Source: Christiangramia sp.
GTDB taxonomy: Bacteria; Bacteroidota; Bacteroidia; Flavobacteriales; Flavobacteriaceae
Direction: 5' to 3'
Assembly: GCF_029937855.1 (NCBI RefSeq)
Contig: NZ_JAPYPC010000025.1
Coordinates: forward strand, 1-60,985
Length of the DNA: 60,985 nt
Shown: piece by piece, positions 18,638 to 28,117 of the stretch
How positions within the stretch are numbered: the stretch's first letter is position 1
Layout: each line of letters begins with the position of its first letter
Position numbers and translations under genes: made by a program
The notes under the pieces: model-generated
Databases searched by the model: none
What the model saw: the letters and a program-made list of their open reading frames with translations, nothing else
What the model was told of the DNA's origin: nothing

Positions 18638-19949
18638 CAGGTGGCTTTTTAAGCAGGTTGATAATTCGGCATTGGTAGTTTTCCGTGCGCTTTTCGGATT
18701 TCTCATTGCCATAGAAGCTTTTGGAGCCATTTTCACGGGTTGGATTAGGAGAACGCTTATCGAACCCGATTTTACCTTTAATTTTATAGGTTTTGAATTC
18801 CTGCAACCGCTACCGGGCAATGGCATGCTTTGGTATTACGGCATTATGGGCTTATTCGGTATTTTCGTGATGCTCGGGTATAAATACAGGTTGAGCATTA
18901 TTTGTTATGGTATCATGTGGGCCGGCGTGTATCTTATGCAAAAGTCCTCCTATAATAACCATTATTATCTCTTGATGTTACTATGTTTCATCATGAGCTT
19001 TTTGCCGGCAAATCGCTGGTTTTCCCTGGATGCTAAAATCAAGCCTGAAATCAGTAAAATATCCATGCCTCGTTGGGTTTGGGTGGTTATCGTTTTACAA
19101 CTGTGGATTGTTTACACTTATGCTTCTGTTGCAAAATTCTACCCAGACTGGCTGGACGGAAGTTTTCCAGCATTGCTAATGCGATCTAAGGCAGATTACT
19201 GGCTGGTTGGTGAATTTCTTCAGCAGGGCTGGGTACGATATGCTATCGCTTATTTTGGGTTGTTGTTTGATCTTTTGATCATTCCATTATTGTTATGGAA
19301 AAGAACCCGACTTCCAATTTTTATGGCAGCGATTTTCTTTCACCTGTTTAACAGCTTTATTTTCCATATCGGGATATTTCCTTATATGTCCCTGGCTTTC
19401 TGTATCTTCTTTTTTCCTTCGGAAAAGATCAATAAGGTGTTTCTTCGGAAAAAAAAGAAACATTATGATGGAGATGAAATCATTATTCCTTCCTACCGGA
19501 ATTTTTTGATAGGAGCGATGAGTGTTTGGTTTATCATTCAGCTGGCCCTTCCATTAAGACACTGGTTTTTTCAGGATGATGTGCTCTGGACAGAAGAGGG
19601 GCATCGATTAAGCTGGAGAATGATGTTAAGAGGGAAAAGCGGAAGAATCACCTTCAAAGTGGTGGAAAAAGGAACTTCAGACACTATTATTATTGATAAA
19701 AAGGATTACCTCTCGAGAAAACAATTGCGGTCCATTTCAACCAAACCAGATATGATTTGGCAGTTTGCCCAGCGTATAGAAGAAGAATATGCTGAAAAAG
19801 GGAAAGAGGTTGAGGTGTATGCAGAAGGAAAAATGAGTGTGAATGGAGGAGAATATAAACCGCTTATTGATCCTAGCGTAGATCTTGCCGCGGAAAAATG
19901 GCAACATTTTAAACATCATAACTGGATTCTTCCCTCAGATTCAGACTAA
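18630..19949 (+). CDS. HTTM-domain (vitamin K-dependent gamma-carboxylase-like) membrane protein
   Basis: 439 aa integral membrane protein with about eight hydrophobic helices up to residue ~310 and a soluble C-terminal part. The N-terminal segments (VVFRALFGFLIAIEAF, then the loop LQPLPGNGMLWYYGIM, later SSYNNHYYLLMLLCF and VWVVIVLQLWIVYTYASVAK) follow the HTTM pattern shared with vitamin K-dependent gamma-carboxylase. Whether the bacterial protein carboxylates glutamate is unknown. It overlaps ribF, so it is co-transcribed with it. Confidence 0.9.
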   Translation: MLNRWLFKQVDNSALVVFRALFGFLIAIEAFGAIFTGWIRRTLIEPDFTFNFIGFEFLQPLPGNGMLWYYGIMGLFGIFVMLGYKYRLSIICYGIMWAGVYLMQKSSYNNHYYLLMLLCFIMSFLPANRWFSLDAKIKPEISKISMPRWVWVVIVLQLWIVYTYASVAKFYPDWLDGSFPALLMRSKADYWLVGEFLQQGWVRYAIAYFGLLFDLLIIPLLLWKRTRLPIFMAAIFFHLFNSFIFHIGIFPYMSLAFCIFFFPSEKINKVFLRKKKKHYDGDEIIIPSYRNFLIGAMSVWFIIQLALPLRHWFFQDDVLWTEEGHRLSWRMMLRGKSGRITFKVVEKGTSDTIIIDKKDYLSRKQLRSISTKPDMIWQFAQRIEEEYAEKGKEVEVYAEGKMSVNGGEYKPLIDPSVDLAAEKWQHFKHHNWILPSDSD

Positions 19950-19968
19950 TTATCTTACCTGCTTTTGT

Positions 19969-19976
19969 TACATTTG
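19969..19976 (+). promoter_or_regulatory. serS promoter, -7 box
   Basis: TACATTTG matches TAnnTTTG exactly, 44 bp before the serS ATG. Confidence 0.6.
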
Positions 19977-20019
19977 CTGCTTAGAAAATAATATAAACGG
20001 TAAATAAAAATCCGGCCTC

Positions 20020-21291
20020 ATGTTACAGGTTTCAAATATTGCAGAACATAAAGAAGAATACATTAAAGCGCTTAAAAAAAGGAACTTTAATGCCGAAGAT
20101 ATTTTTGAACAGGTTTTAACTCTTGATGAGACAAGAAGAACTACCCAGGCAAAGCTGGATGATACACTGGCAAATTCCAATAAAATGTCCAAAGAAATTG
20201 GACTGATGTTCAAAAATGGAGAGCATCAGAAAGCCAATATGCTGAAGGAGAAAACTGGAAAACTGAAAGAAGAATCTAAAGAACTTTCAGAAAAGCTTAC
20301 CACAACCGTGGCAGAACTTCAAAACCTGCTTTATACGATCCCAAATATTCCTCATGAGTCTGTTCCTTCTGGAATGAGCGAGGATGATAATGAGGAGATC
20401 TATACGGAAGGGGAGGTTCCTAAACTTGCTGAAGGAGCGCTTCCACATTGGGAGCTTGCAAAGAAATATGATATCATAGATTTCGAGCTTGGGAACAAAG
20501 TTACCGGTGCAGGTTTTCCTGTTTATAAAGGAAAAGGCGCAAGACTTCAACGAGCGCTTATCACCTGGTTTTTAGATAAAGCCACGGAAGCCGGATATAC
20601 CGAATATCAATTACCTTTATTGGTAAACGAAACTTCAGGTTTTGGAACAGGACAGTTACCAGATAAGGAGGGTCAAATGTATCATGTTACCGAAGATGAT
20701 CTTTATTTGATTCCTACTGCTGAAGTACCTATGACGAATATGTTTCGTGATAACCTGATGAATGAAAAGGATTTCCCGATTCTTTGTACCGGTTATACGC
20801 CATGTTTTAGAAGGGAAGCAGGATCTTATGGCGCGCATGTGCGTGGGTTGAATCGCCTACATCAATTCGATAAAGTGGAGATTGTAAGATTGGAGACACC
20901 AGAGAATTCTTATACCGCTCTAGATAACATGGTAGAACATATCAAAGGCTTGCTCAAAGAACTGAAACTTCCATACCGAATCTTAAGATTATGCGGTGGC
21001 GACCTTGGTTTTACTGCGGCACTGACTTTTGATTTTGAAGTTTTCTCTACCGCTCAGGATCGCTGGCTGGAAATCAGCTCAGTATCCAATTTTGAAAATT
21101 TTCAGTCTAACCGATTAAAATTACGGTACAAAACTAAAGATAATAATAAGGAGCTGGCTCATACACTCAACGGAAGTGCGCTTGCCTTGCCCAGGGTTTT
21201 AGCAGGCATTCTGGAAAACTATCAAACCGAAAACGGAATAAAAGTACCAGAAGTGCTCGTGCCGTATTGTGGTTTTGACACGATAGATTAA
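20020..21291 (+). CDS. serS: Serine--tRNA ligase
   Basis: Charges tRNA-Ser. 423 aa, full length. A long N-terminal coiled-coil arm (about 25-110) contacts the tRNA variable arm. Class II motifs are clear: motif 2 at FRREAGSYGAHVRGLNRLHQ and motif 3 at HTLNGSALALPRVLAGILEN, with EISSVSNFENFQSNRLKLRY between. It has its own promoter and a terminator that reaches into the next gene. Confidence 0.97.
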   Translation: MLQVSNIAEHKEEYIKALKKRNFNAEDIFEQVLTLDETRRTTQAKLDDTLANSNKMSKEIGLMFKNGEHQKANMLKEKTGKLKEESKELSEKLTTTVAELQNLLYTIPNIPHESVPSGMSEDDNEEIYTEGEVPKLAEGALPHWELAKKYDIIDFELGNKVTGAGFPVYKGKGARLQRALITWFLDKATEAGYTEYQLPLLVNETSGFGTGQLPDKEGQMYHVTEDDLYLIPTAEVPMTNMFRDNLMNEKDFPILCTGYTPCFRREAGSYGAHVRGLNRLHQFDKVEIVRLETPENSYTALDNMVEHIKGLLKELKLPYRILRLCGGDLGFTAALTFDFEVFSTAQDRWLEISSVSNFENFQSNRLKLRYKTKDNNKELAHTLNGSALALPRVLAGILENYQTENGIKVPEVLVPYCGFDTID

Positions 21292-21309
21292 TCTGAAGAT
21301 CACAATATT

Positions 21310-21355
21310 AAAACAGCGCAAATGTTTATATTTACATATGCGCTGTTTTGTTTTT
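21310..21355 (+). terminator. serS terminator overlapping the next start codon
   Basis: AAAACAGCGCA (21310-21320) pairs with TGCGCTGTTTT (21339-21349), an 11-bp perfect stem followed by GTTTTT. The right arm covers the start codon (21338) and first codons of the TPR gene. Confidence 0.75.
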
Positions 21356-23122
21356 ATAGCTTTATGGTTGTTAGTCGGTTGTGGGTTGTATGCTCAAAGT
21401 GAACAACTGGCAAAGAATTTTTTTGATCAGGGCGAGTATGAAAAGGCGCTGAAGGTGTACCAGAAACTTTACGAGCAAAACCCTGCCAATCCCGTTTATT
21501 TTAATGGAGTACTTTCTTCAAACCAGCAATTGGAAAATTTTGAAGAAGCTGAAAGAATGTTGCAGGAACGGCTTAACCGTACCGCTAATAATCCCTCTCT
21601 TCTTATAGAATTAGGTCATAATTACGAACTTCAGAACGAAGAAGAAAAGGCCAAACGTTTTTATGATGAAGCGCTTCAGTCTATAGAAGCACGGCCAAAT
21701 TATGCATATTCTATTGCCCGCGGTTTTGAGCAATACAGCCTACTGGATTACGCGGCCAAAGCTTATGAAAGGGCCTTGGAAATGAGTTCCGATAGAAATT
21801 ATAACCTTCAGCTTGCCCGTATTTACGGCGAACAGGGTAAGATCGAAGCAATGTTCAGCAATTACCTGGATCTTATTGAAGATGATATGAAATTCTATGG
21901 CATTGCAAACAGGGAGTTTAATAGGTATATTTCAGAAGATTCACAATCTGAAGCCAATACTATTTTTAGAAAACTACTCCTAAAACGTCTTCAGGAAGAT
22001 CCTCAATTGCTATATAATGAAATGCTGAGCTGGTTATTTATTCAGCAAAAAGATTTCGACAAGGCTTTTGTCCAGGAACGGGCAATTTTTAAACGTGGCG
22101 AAAATTCTTTACAGGGGATACTTAATCTGGCCGTGCTGGCTAAGGAAGACGAAGAGTATGAGACTGCAAAAGAGATTATTGCCTATGCGATTGAAGAATC
22201 ACCTTCCAGGACTTTTAATCTACAGGCACGTCATTTTTTATTGAATATTGAACTGCAGACTGCCGGTCCCGAAGATTTTGCCCGGGTGGAAGTAGATTTC
22301 AAATCGCTTTTGGAAGAATATGGTTATAACCAGGAAACGCTTGATGTTCAAATAGATTATGCCAATTTTATGGCTTTTAATCTGGACAGGAAGGATGAAG
22401 CTATAGTCCTTTTGAAGAAGGCAACGGAGATCACTCCAACTAAATTTAACCTTGCTAAAGTGAAAATGGCACTGGCAGATATTCTGGTGGTTCAGGAGAA
22501 GTTTAATGAAGCACTTATCTATTATTCCCAAATTCAGAATCTTGTAAAGAATGATGTGATTTCGCAAAATGCAAGATTTAAAGTGGCAAAAACCAGTTAT
22601 TATAAAGGAGATTTTGACTGGGCAAAGACGCAGCTTGATATTTTAAAATCTTCCACATCCCAATTAATTGCGAATGACGCGATGGAATTGAGCTTGCTCA
22701 TTAGCGATAATTCCCTCGAAGATTCTACAAAGACCGCTTTGAAGAAATTTGCACATGCAGATCTACTTATTTTTCAGAAGGAAAACAGTAAAGCTATTCA
22801 GGCTTTAGATTCTATTCTTATAAATCATAAAGGAGAAAAGATCGAAGATGAGGCCTTGCTGAGTCAGGCGAAATTGTATGAAAAGGAGCAGAATTTTCAG
22901 AAGGCAGAGAAAAACTACCTGGAGATCATTAATTCGTTCAATGATGATATCCTTTCAGATAACGCACATTATTTTCTGGCAGAATTATATGCAAACCAGC
23001 TTCAGGATCTGGAGAAGGCAAAGTCACTTTACGAGCAAATAATCTTTAACTTTGCCGATAGTATTTACTATGTGGAAGCACGTAAGAAATATCGAATGCT
23101 CCGAGGTGATACTTTAGAGTAA
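21338..23122 (+). CDS. TPR-repeat periplasmic or outer-membrane lipoprotein
   Basis: 594 aa. The N-terminus (MRCFVFIALWLLVGCGLYAQ) is a signal sequence; LVGC fits a lipobox with Cys15, though cleavage after YAQ is also possible. Almost all the rest is helical tetratricopeptide repeats, e.g. AKNFFDQGEYEKALKVYQKL, EEEKAKRFYDEAL and EKAKSLYEQIIFNFADSIY. A partner-binding scaffold in the envelope is inferred. The start codon lies inside the serS terminator stem, and there is no other start that keeps the signal peptide. DUF4286 and rsmA follow. Confidence 0.85.
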   Translation: MRCFVFIALWLLVGCGLYAQSEQLAKNFFDQGEYEKALKVYQKLYEQNPANPVYFNGVLSSNQQLENFEEAERMLQERLNRTANNPSLLIELGHNYELQNEEEKAKRFYDEALQSIEARPNYAYSIARGFEQYSLLDYAAKAYERALEMSSDRNYNLQLARIYGEQGKIEAMFSNYLDLIEDDMKFYGIANREFNRYISEDSQSEANTIFRKLLLKRLQEDPQLLYNEMLSWLFIQQKDFDKAFVQERAIFKRGENSLQGILNLAVLAKEDEEYETAKEIIAYAIEESPSRTFNLQARHFLLNIELQTAGPEDFARVEVDFKSLLEEYGYNQETLDVQIDYANFMAFNLDRKDEAIVLLKKATEITPTKFNLAKVKMALADILVVQEKFNEALIYYSQIQNLVKNDVISQNARFKVAKTSYYKGDFDWAKTQLDILKSSTSQLIANDAMELSLLISDNSLEDSTKTALKKFAHADLLIFQKENSKAIQALDSILINHKGEKIEDEALLSQAKLYEKEQNFQKAEKNYLEIINSFNDDILSDNAHYFLAELYANQLQDLEKAKSLYEQIIFNFADSIYYVEARKKYRMLRGDTLE

Positions 23123-23146
23123 CTCCAAAATTTTAAATTTTCAGAA

Positions 23147-23455
23147 ATGATTATATATAACGTTACCATTAACGTGCAGGAAGATATCCATGACAACTGG
23201 TTAAAATGGATGAAAGAAGAACATATTCCTGATATGCTGGATACCAAAAAATTCAGTAAAGCATTAATGACGAAAGTTTTGGTGCAGGAACCCATGGGTG
23301 GAATCACCTATTCTGTGCAATATACTGCGGAAAGTAAAGAGATGCTTGAGAAATATTACACTGAAAATGCAGAAGAACTTCGATCAAAATCCAAAGCTTT
23401 TGATGGTAAATTTGTAGCTTTTAGAACAGAGTTGGAAGTAATTACCGAACAATAA
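23147..23455 (+). CDS. DUF4286 family protein
   Basis: 102 aa, a small ferredoxin-like-fold protein common in Bacteroidota. It begins IIYNVTINVQEDIHDNWLKW and contains EEHIPDMLDTKKFSKALMTKV and a conserved YSVQYTAES strand. Function unknown. It lies between the TPR gene (24 bp) and rsmA. Confidence 0.9.
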   Translation: MIIYNVTINVQEDIHDNWLKWMKEEHIPDMLDTKKFSKALMTKVLVQEPMGGITYSVQYTAESKEMLEKYYTENAEELRSKSKAFDGKFVAFRTELEVITEQ

Positions 23456-23487
23456 GCTTTTTGAAAAAGTGAATTTTTTCAGGTTGT

Positions 23488-23516
23488 TTTTGACAGGTTG
23501 AGCTTGTCGAAACCTG
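23488..23516. repeat. Short palindromic repeat
   Basis: GACAGGTTGAGCTTGTCGAA followed by ACCTGTTTC; the ACAGGTT and AACCTGT arms form a hairpin. A related GAGCTTGTC core is at about 42418. Confidence 0.6.
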
Positions 23517-23559
23517 TTTCCGCATAAGAATTTCCTTAAGACGTATTTAATAGCAAATC

Positions 23560-24405
23560 ATGAAAAAATATAAGCCTTCATTCCATAAAGCCTCTTCCGA
23601 TTATTCTAACAAGGATGATCAGGCGGTAAAGGCAAAAAAACATCTGGGACAACATTTCCTAACCGATGAAAATATCGCGGCGAAGATAGCAGATACTTTA
23701 AGCTATGAAGGCTACCATAAAGTGTTGGAAATAGGACCAGGAATGGGGGTTCTTACTAAATATCTTTTGGATAAAGATGCTGAGGTTCATGTGATCGAAA
23801 TTGATACCGAAAGTGTGGAATATCTGGAAAGTCATTACCTGCATTTACGTGGTAGAATCCATGAAAAGGATTTTTTAAAACATGATCTGGGGCAAATATT
23901 CAACAAAGAACAATTTGCTGTGATTGGTAATTTCCCTTACAATATTTCCACCCAAATAGTATTTAAAGTACTTCAAATGAGGGATCAGATTCCTGAATTT
24001 TCAGGAATGTTCCAAAAAGAAGTGGCAAAACGCATTTGTGAAAAAGAAGGGAACAAAACTTATGGGATTCTAAGTGTACTTACACAGGCATTCTATGAAG
24101 CCGAATACCTTTTTACGGTTCCACCTTCGGTTTTTAATCCGCCGCCAAAAGTAGACAGCGGAGTATTAAGGCTTCGAAGGAAAGAGAATTTCAGTCTGGA
24201 TTGTGATGAAAAACTGTTTTTCAGAATAGTTAAGACTTCCTTTAATCAGCGCAGAAAGACCCTTCGCAATAGTTTAAAAAGTCTTAATCTGCCCGATAAT
24301 TTAAGGGAAGATACTATCTTTGGTCTTCGGCCGGAGCAACTCGGTTTCCAGCAGTTTATAGAACTGACCAAAAAAATTGAGCCGCATGCAATTTCAAATA
24401 ACTGA
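23560..24405 (+). CDS. rsmA: 16S rRNA (adenine1518/1519-N6) dimethyltransferase
   Basis: Dimethylates two adjacent adenines in helix 45 of 16S rRNA using SAM. 281 aa with a ~25-residue N-terminal extension before [20 protein letters not shown] motif I is [12 protein letters not shown]; the catalytic motif is [13 protein letters not shown] (NxPY class). The C-terminal helical domain includes [17 protein letters not shown]. It overlaps mgtE by 20 bp. Confidence 0.96.
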   Translation: MKKYKPSFHKASSDYSNKDDQAVKAKKHLGQHFLTDENIAAKIADTLSYEGYHKVLEIGPGMGVLTKYLLDKDAEVHVIEIDTESVEYLESHYLHLRGRIHEKDFLKHDLGQIFNKEQFAVIGNFPYNISTQIVFKVLQMRDQIPEFSGMFQKEVAKRICEKEGNKTYGILSVLTQAFYEAEYLFTVPPSVFNPPPKVDSGVLRLRRKENFSLDCDEKLFFRIVKTSFNQRRKTLRNSLKSLNLPDNLREDTIFGLRPEQLGFQQFIELTKKIEPHAISNN

Positions 24406-25735
24406 AGAGCTAATAGATAAGATCCAGTACCTCATTGAAGAAGAAAACAATGAGGAATTGTTATTGCATCTTGAAGATGTGCACCACGCCGATATTGCTG
24501 AAATTCTTACAGAACTTAATCTGGAGGAGGCAACCTACCTGGTAAAACTTCTGGACAGCGAAAAGACAGCTGAAGCACTGATGGAGTTGGAAGAAGGAGT
24601 TCGGGAGCGAATCCTGGAAAACCTTTCGGCAAAAGAAATTGCTTCTGAGCTTAGTGAGATGGATACCGATGACGCGGCAGATATCATCTCTGAACTTTCG
24701 CTGGAATTACAACAGGATGTAATTTCTGAAATGACCGATGAGCAACACGCTGATGATATCGTGGAGCTATTGCGTTATGATGAAGATTCTGCCGGTGGTT
24801 TGATGGCGAAAGAACTGGTAAAAGTGAATGAAAACTGGAGTGTCACCGGTTGTATGGCTGAAATGCGAAAGCAGGCAGAAAATGTGACCCGGGTACATTC
24901 TATCTATGTGGTAGATGATAAGAATAAGCTGAAAGGCAGACTTTCCTTAAAAGACCTGCTTACCGCCTCCAGTGATGCCAATATTAGTGATATTTATATT
25001 CCTCAGGTGGATTATGTGAATGTGCATACCGAAGGTGAGGAAGTAGCGCGGATCATGCAAAAATATGACCTTGAAGCGATTCCGGTAGTAGATGAGATGA
25101 ACCGTCTGGTAGGCCGAATTACTATTGACGATATTGTAGATTTCATTAAAGAGGAAGCAGAAAAAGATTACCAGATGGCTGCAGGTATTTCTGAAGATGT
25201 AGAAGCCGATGCCAGCATCTGGAGGCTTACCAGGGCACGTTTACCCTGGCTTATTCTGGGTCTCTTTGGAGGTTTAGGCGCTGTATATGTGATGAAGGGT
25301 TTTGAAGAAGCGCTCGCCAATTATGTGGAGTTATTTTTCTTTACACCACTAATCGCCGCGATGGCTGGGAATGTAGGAGTGCAGTCCAGTGCGATCATTG
25401 TTCAGGGATTGGCTAATGATAATCTTAGAGGCAGCCTCTTTAACCGGCTCCTGAAAGAAATAGGGCTTACACTTATTAATGGAGTAGTTCTGGGTGTTTT
25501 GGTTATACTTTTTGGGCTTATAGTAGGGCAACCTCAAATAGTAAGTTTTACCATAGCCCTGGCTTTGATCACGGTTATTATACTGGCGGCACTAATAGGT
25601 ACTTTTGTTCCCATTATACTTGATAAACAGGGCATAGATCCTGCCATTGCCACAGGTCCTTTTATTACCACCAGCAACGATATTTTCGGGATCTTTATTT
25701 TCTTTTATTTGGCTAAAACCATCCTTGGTTTTTAG
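24386..25735 (+). CDS. mgtE: MgtE-family magnesium transporter
   Basis: 449 aa. The cytoplasmic N domain (about 1-125) consists of short helical repeats rich in acidic residues, followed by two CBS domains (about 130-250; [20 protein letters not shown] and [19 protein letters not shown]) and five C-terminal membrane helices. The pore signature [17 protein letters not shown] is present. CBS and N domains gate the channel in response to Mg2+. An in-frame TTG at 24377 is possible but ATG 24386 is preferred. The overlap with rsmA implies co-transcription. Confidence 0.94.
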   Translation: MQFQITEELIDKIQYLIEEENNEELLLHLEDVHHADIAEILTELNLEEATYLVKLLDSEKTAEALMELEEGVRERILENLSAKEIASELSEMDTDDAADIISELSLELQQDVISEMTDEQHADDIVELLRYDEDSAGGLMAKELVKVNENWSVTGCMAEMRKQAENVTRVHSIYVVDDKNKLKGRLSLKDLLTASSDANISDIYIPQVDYVNVHTEGEEVARIMQKYDLEAIPVVDEMNRLVGRITIDDIVDFIKEEAEKDYQMAAGISEDVEADASIWRLTRARLPWLILGLFGGLGAVYVMKGFEEALANYVELFFFTPLIAAMAGNVGVQSSAIIVQGLANDNLRGSLFNRLLKEIGLTLINGVVLGVLVILFGLIVGQPQIVSFTIALALITVIILAALIGTFVPIILDKQGIDPAIATGPFITTSNDIFGIFIFFYLAKTILGF

Positions 25736-25858
25736 AATATTCCTCTATTTCTTCGGGGGCTGATAATCATTCTTTAGATTTGTAAGTTCCATTTTCGGTA
25801 GTTAACTGGAAATGTGAGAAACCTTATTTTTTAATACTAATCAGAAAAAGAAAAGAAA

Positions 25859-26842
25859 ATGATTATTCTGCATGCCGATACGAATCATCCAACTTTGATG
25901 AAGAAACTCGAAGAGGCAGGACACCACAATATTGAAGGCTACGAACAATCCAGGGAGGAAACACTTCAAAATCAACATTTATATGACGGAATTGTAATTC
26001 GAAGCCGATATAAAATTGATCGTGAATTTATAGATGCAGCTCCCAATCTAAAATTTATTGCACGTGTTGGAGCAGGTTTGGAGAGTATAGATGTAGATTA
26101 TGCTGAGGAGAGAGGTATCAAACTTTTTTCTGCTCCTGAAGGAAATAGAAATGCGGTGGGGGAACATTCGCTGGGAATGCTATTGTCGCTTTTCAATAAG
26201 CTTAATAAAGCCGATAAAGAGGTTCGCGAAGGACTTTGGCAACGAGAAGAGAACCGTGGGGTGGAATTAGATGGAAAAACGGTGGGCCTCATTGGCTACG
26301 GAAATATGGGAAAAGCATTTGCCAAAAAATTGAAAGGTTTTGATGTAGATGTGATCTTTTATGATATTAAAGAAGGAATAGCCGATGACAACGCCCGCCA
26401 GGTAGGTTATGAAGAATTCTTTAAAAAAGCAGATGTAGTAAGTTTGCATACTCCCTTGACAAAAGATACACATCAAATGGTAAATAAGGAATTCATAAGT
26501 AGATTCAAAAAACCTTTCTGGTTCATAAATACTGCCAGAGGAAAAAGTGTGGTGACTGCAGATCTTGTAGAGGCACTCAAGAAAGGAAAGATCCTTGGCG
26601 CCGGATTGGACGTTCTGGAGTATGAAAAAGCTTCTTTTGAGAGTCTCTTCGGAAATAAAAAAAATGTTTCCATTAGTGCGGCAGATCCAATTCCGGAAGC
26701 ATTGAGGGAATTGATGTTTATGCCACATACTTTGTTAAGTCCGCATGTGGCAGGATGGACCAAAGAATCGCATAAAGGTTTGGCAACGGTGATCGCAGAT
26801 AAGATCATAGATACTTTTGGCGAAGGAGACGAGAAAAAATAA
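25859..26842 (+). CDS. D-2-hydroxyacid dehydrogenase (phosphoglycerate dehydrogenase-like)
   Basis: 327 aa NAD-dependent enzyme. The Rossmann motif is VGLIGYGNMGKAFAKKL (GxGxxG near residue 143-148). The catalytic triad is visible: Arg in NTARGKSVV (about 228), an acidic residue in the following segment, and His in LSPHVAGWT (about 298). The family includes SerA and related enzymes; with no ACT domain and no serine genes nearby I leave the substrate open. Confidence 0.88.
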   Translation: MIILHADTNHPTLMKKLEEAGHHNIEGYEQSREETLQNQHLYDGIVIRSRYKIDREFIDAAPNLKFIARVGAGLESIDVDYAEERGIKLFSAPEGNRNAVGEHSLGMLLSLFNKLNKADKEVREGLWQREENRGVELDGKTVGLIGYGNMGKAFAKKLKGFDVDVIFYDIKEGIADDNARQVGYEEFFKKADVVSLHTPLTKDTHQMVNKEFISRFKKPFWFINTARGKSVVTADLVEALKKGKILGAGLDVLEYEKASFESLFGNKKNVSISAADPIPEALRELMFMPHTLLSPHVAGWTKESHKGLATVIADKIIDTFGEGDEKK

Positions 26843-26945
26843 TAATTATGAAAAACAGGGTAACTGGTTTGGGTGGATTTTTCTTTAAGTTTAAAATTCA
26901 GTGGTCTCAGGTACATAAAAATTTTAAAATCTGACCTTAGCAAGT

Positions 26946-27578
26946 ATGCAGCCAATTTTTGATTTTTTCTTTCAGCAATACTCAGATTATCCCACCCTGT
27001 TTATAATTCTGGAGATCATTGCGGTGATATTTGGATTCTTATCGGTATGGTATTCCAAGCAAAATAATATTCTGGTATATCCAACCGGTATTGTGAGTAC
27101 CATGATCTTTGTTTATTTACTATGGCAATGGGAATTATTGGGAGATATGATGATTAACGCATATTATTTCTCCATGAGCATTTACGGCTGGTATATCTGG
27201 ACAAGAAAAGTAGATCCTGAACATTATACTCCAATTACTTCCACCACAAAAAAAGAGCAAATCCAGTCGGTTTTTATTTTTCTGGGCACACTTCTTTTTG
27301 TCTTCGCTGTTTATGAGTATTTTGATAAATGGAATAACTGGACAGCTTACGTAGATACGGTGACTACGGCAATTTTCTTTGTAGGGATGTGGCTCATGGC
27401 CAAAAGAAAGATTGAAAACTGGATCTACTGGATTGTTGGAGATATTATATCGGTTCCACTGTATTTCTACAAGGGCCTTACCTTCACCAGTCTGCAATAT
27501 TTGGTGTTTACCATTATTGCTGTTTATGGATATAAAGCATGGAAGAAAAACTTACGCAACGACCTGCGTCCTGCATAA
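26946..27578 (+). CDS. pnuC: PnuC-family vitamin transporter
   Basis: 210 aa with about seven membrane helices. The core pattern is present: FGFLSVWYSKQNNILVYPTG, WQWELLGDMMINAYYFSMSI followed by YGWYIW, and later WIVGDIISVPLYFYKG. PnuC proteins move nicotinamide riboside or, in the PnuT branch common in Bacteroidota, thiamine. The next gene is a NadR-like kinase, which favours nicotinamide riboside trapping, but a TPP-controlled TonB receptor lies 8 kb away, so thiamine is not excluded. It overlaps the kinase gene by 40 bp. Confidence 0.92.
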   Translation: MQPIFDFFFQQYSDYPTLFIILEIIAVIFGFLSVWYSKQNNILVYPTGIVSTMIFVYLLWQWELLGDMMINAYYFSMSIYGWYIWTRKVDPEHYTPITSTTKKEQIQSVFIFLGTLLFVFAVYEYFDKWNNWTAYVDTVTTAIFFVGMWLMAKRKIENWIYWIVGDIISVPLYFYKGLTFTSLQYLVFTIIAVYGYKAWKKNLRNDLRPA

Positions 27579-28117
27579 AAATTGTCATTTTCGGGCCTGA
27601 ATCTACCGGGAAGACTACCCTTTCTGAAGATCTTGCCAGGCATTACAGCGAACCTCTGGTACATGAATATATGCGAGAATATCTTCAGGAGGTATGGTAT
27701 TCCGAAAAACGAATTTGTAAACCTAAGGATATTATTCCTATAGCTGAAGGACAAATGAAGGCGGAGAATCAACTTTCAGGTAAAGCTAAAAATGTTCTTA
27801 TATGTGATACTAATTTATTGGAATTAAAGGTTTATTCCGAAGCTTATTATGATGGCTACTGCGACCCCAAACTTCTTAAACATGCGTTAAACAACTATTA
27901 TCATCTCTACTTTTTAACGTATATTGATGTTCCCTGGACTCCAGATGATTTACGGGATAAGCCTCACGATCGTGAAGGAATGTTCCGGAGATTTAAAGAT
28001 ACTTTGGAGCAACATCAAAAACCATATTTTCTTTTGAGAGGAAACCGGGAAGAGCGTCTAAAAACCGCAATAAAAGAAATTGACCAACTAATAAAAAATA
28101 AGCATCGTGAACTTTAG
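27539..28117 (+). CDS. NadR-like AAA ATPase/ribosylnicotinamide kinase-type protein
   Basis: 192 aa. The Walker A is FGPESTGKTTLSEDLA, as in the kinase domain of NadR (GxESxGKST type). Further landmarks are VHEYMREYLQEVW, the acidic VLICDTNLLELKVYSEAYY and the lid-like DDLRDKPHDREGMF. The NMN adenylyltransferase domain of full NadR is absent. It would phosphorylate the imported nucleoside and so trap it. It overlaps pnuC by 40 bp and the DUF4301 gene by 11 bp, implying one translationally coupled unit. Confidence 0.85.
   Translation: MEEKLTQRPASCIKIVIFGPESTGKTTLSEDLARHYSEPLVHEYMREYLQEVWYSEKRICKPKDIIPIAEGQMKAENQLSGKAKNVLICDTNLLELKVYSEAYYDGYCDPKLLKHALNNYYHLYFLTYIDVPWTPDDLRDKPHDREGMFRRFKDTLEQHQKPYFLLRGNREERLKTAIKEIDQLIKNKHREL

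Noticed and set aside
26267-26955. Long minus-strand frames within the hydroxyacid dehydrogenase gene
   Set aside because: Antisense shadows of a clearly conserved enzyme; products show no domain.
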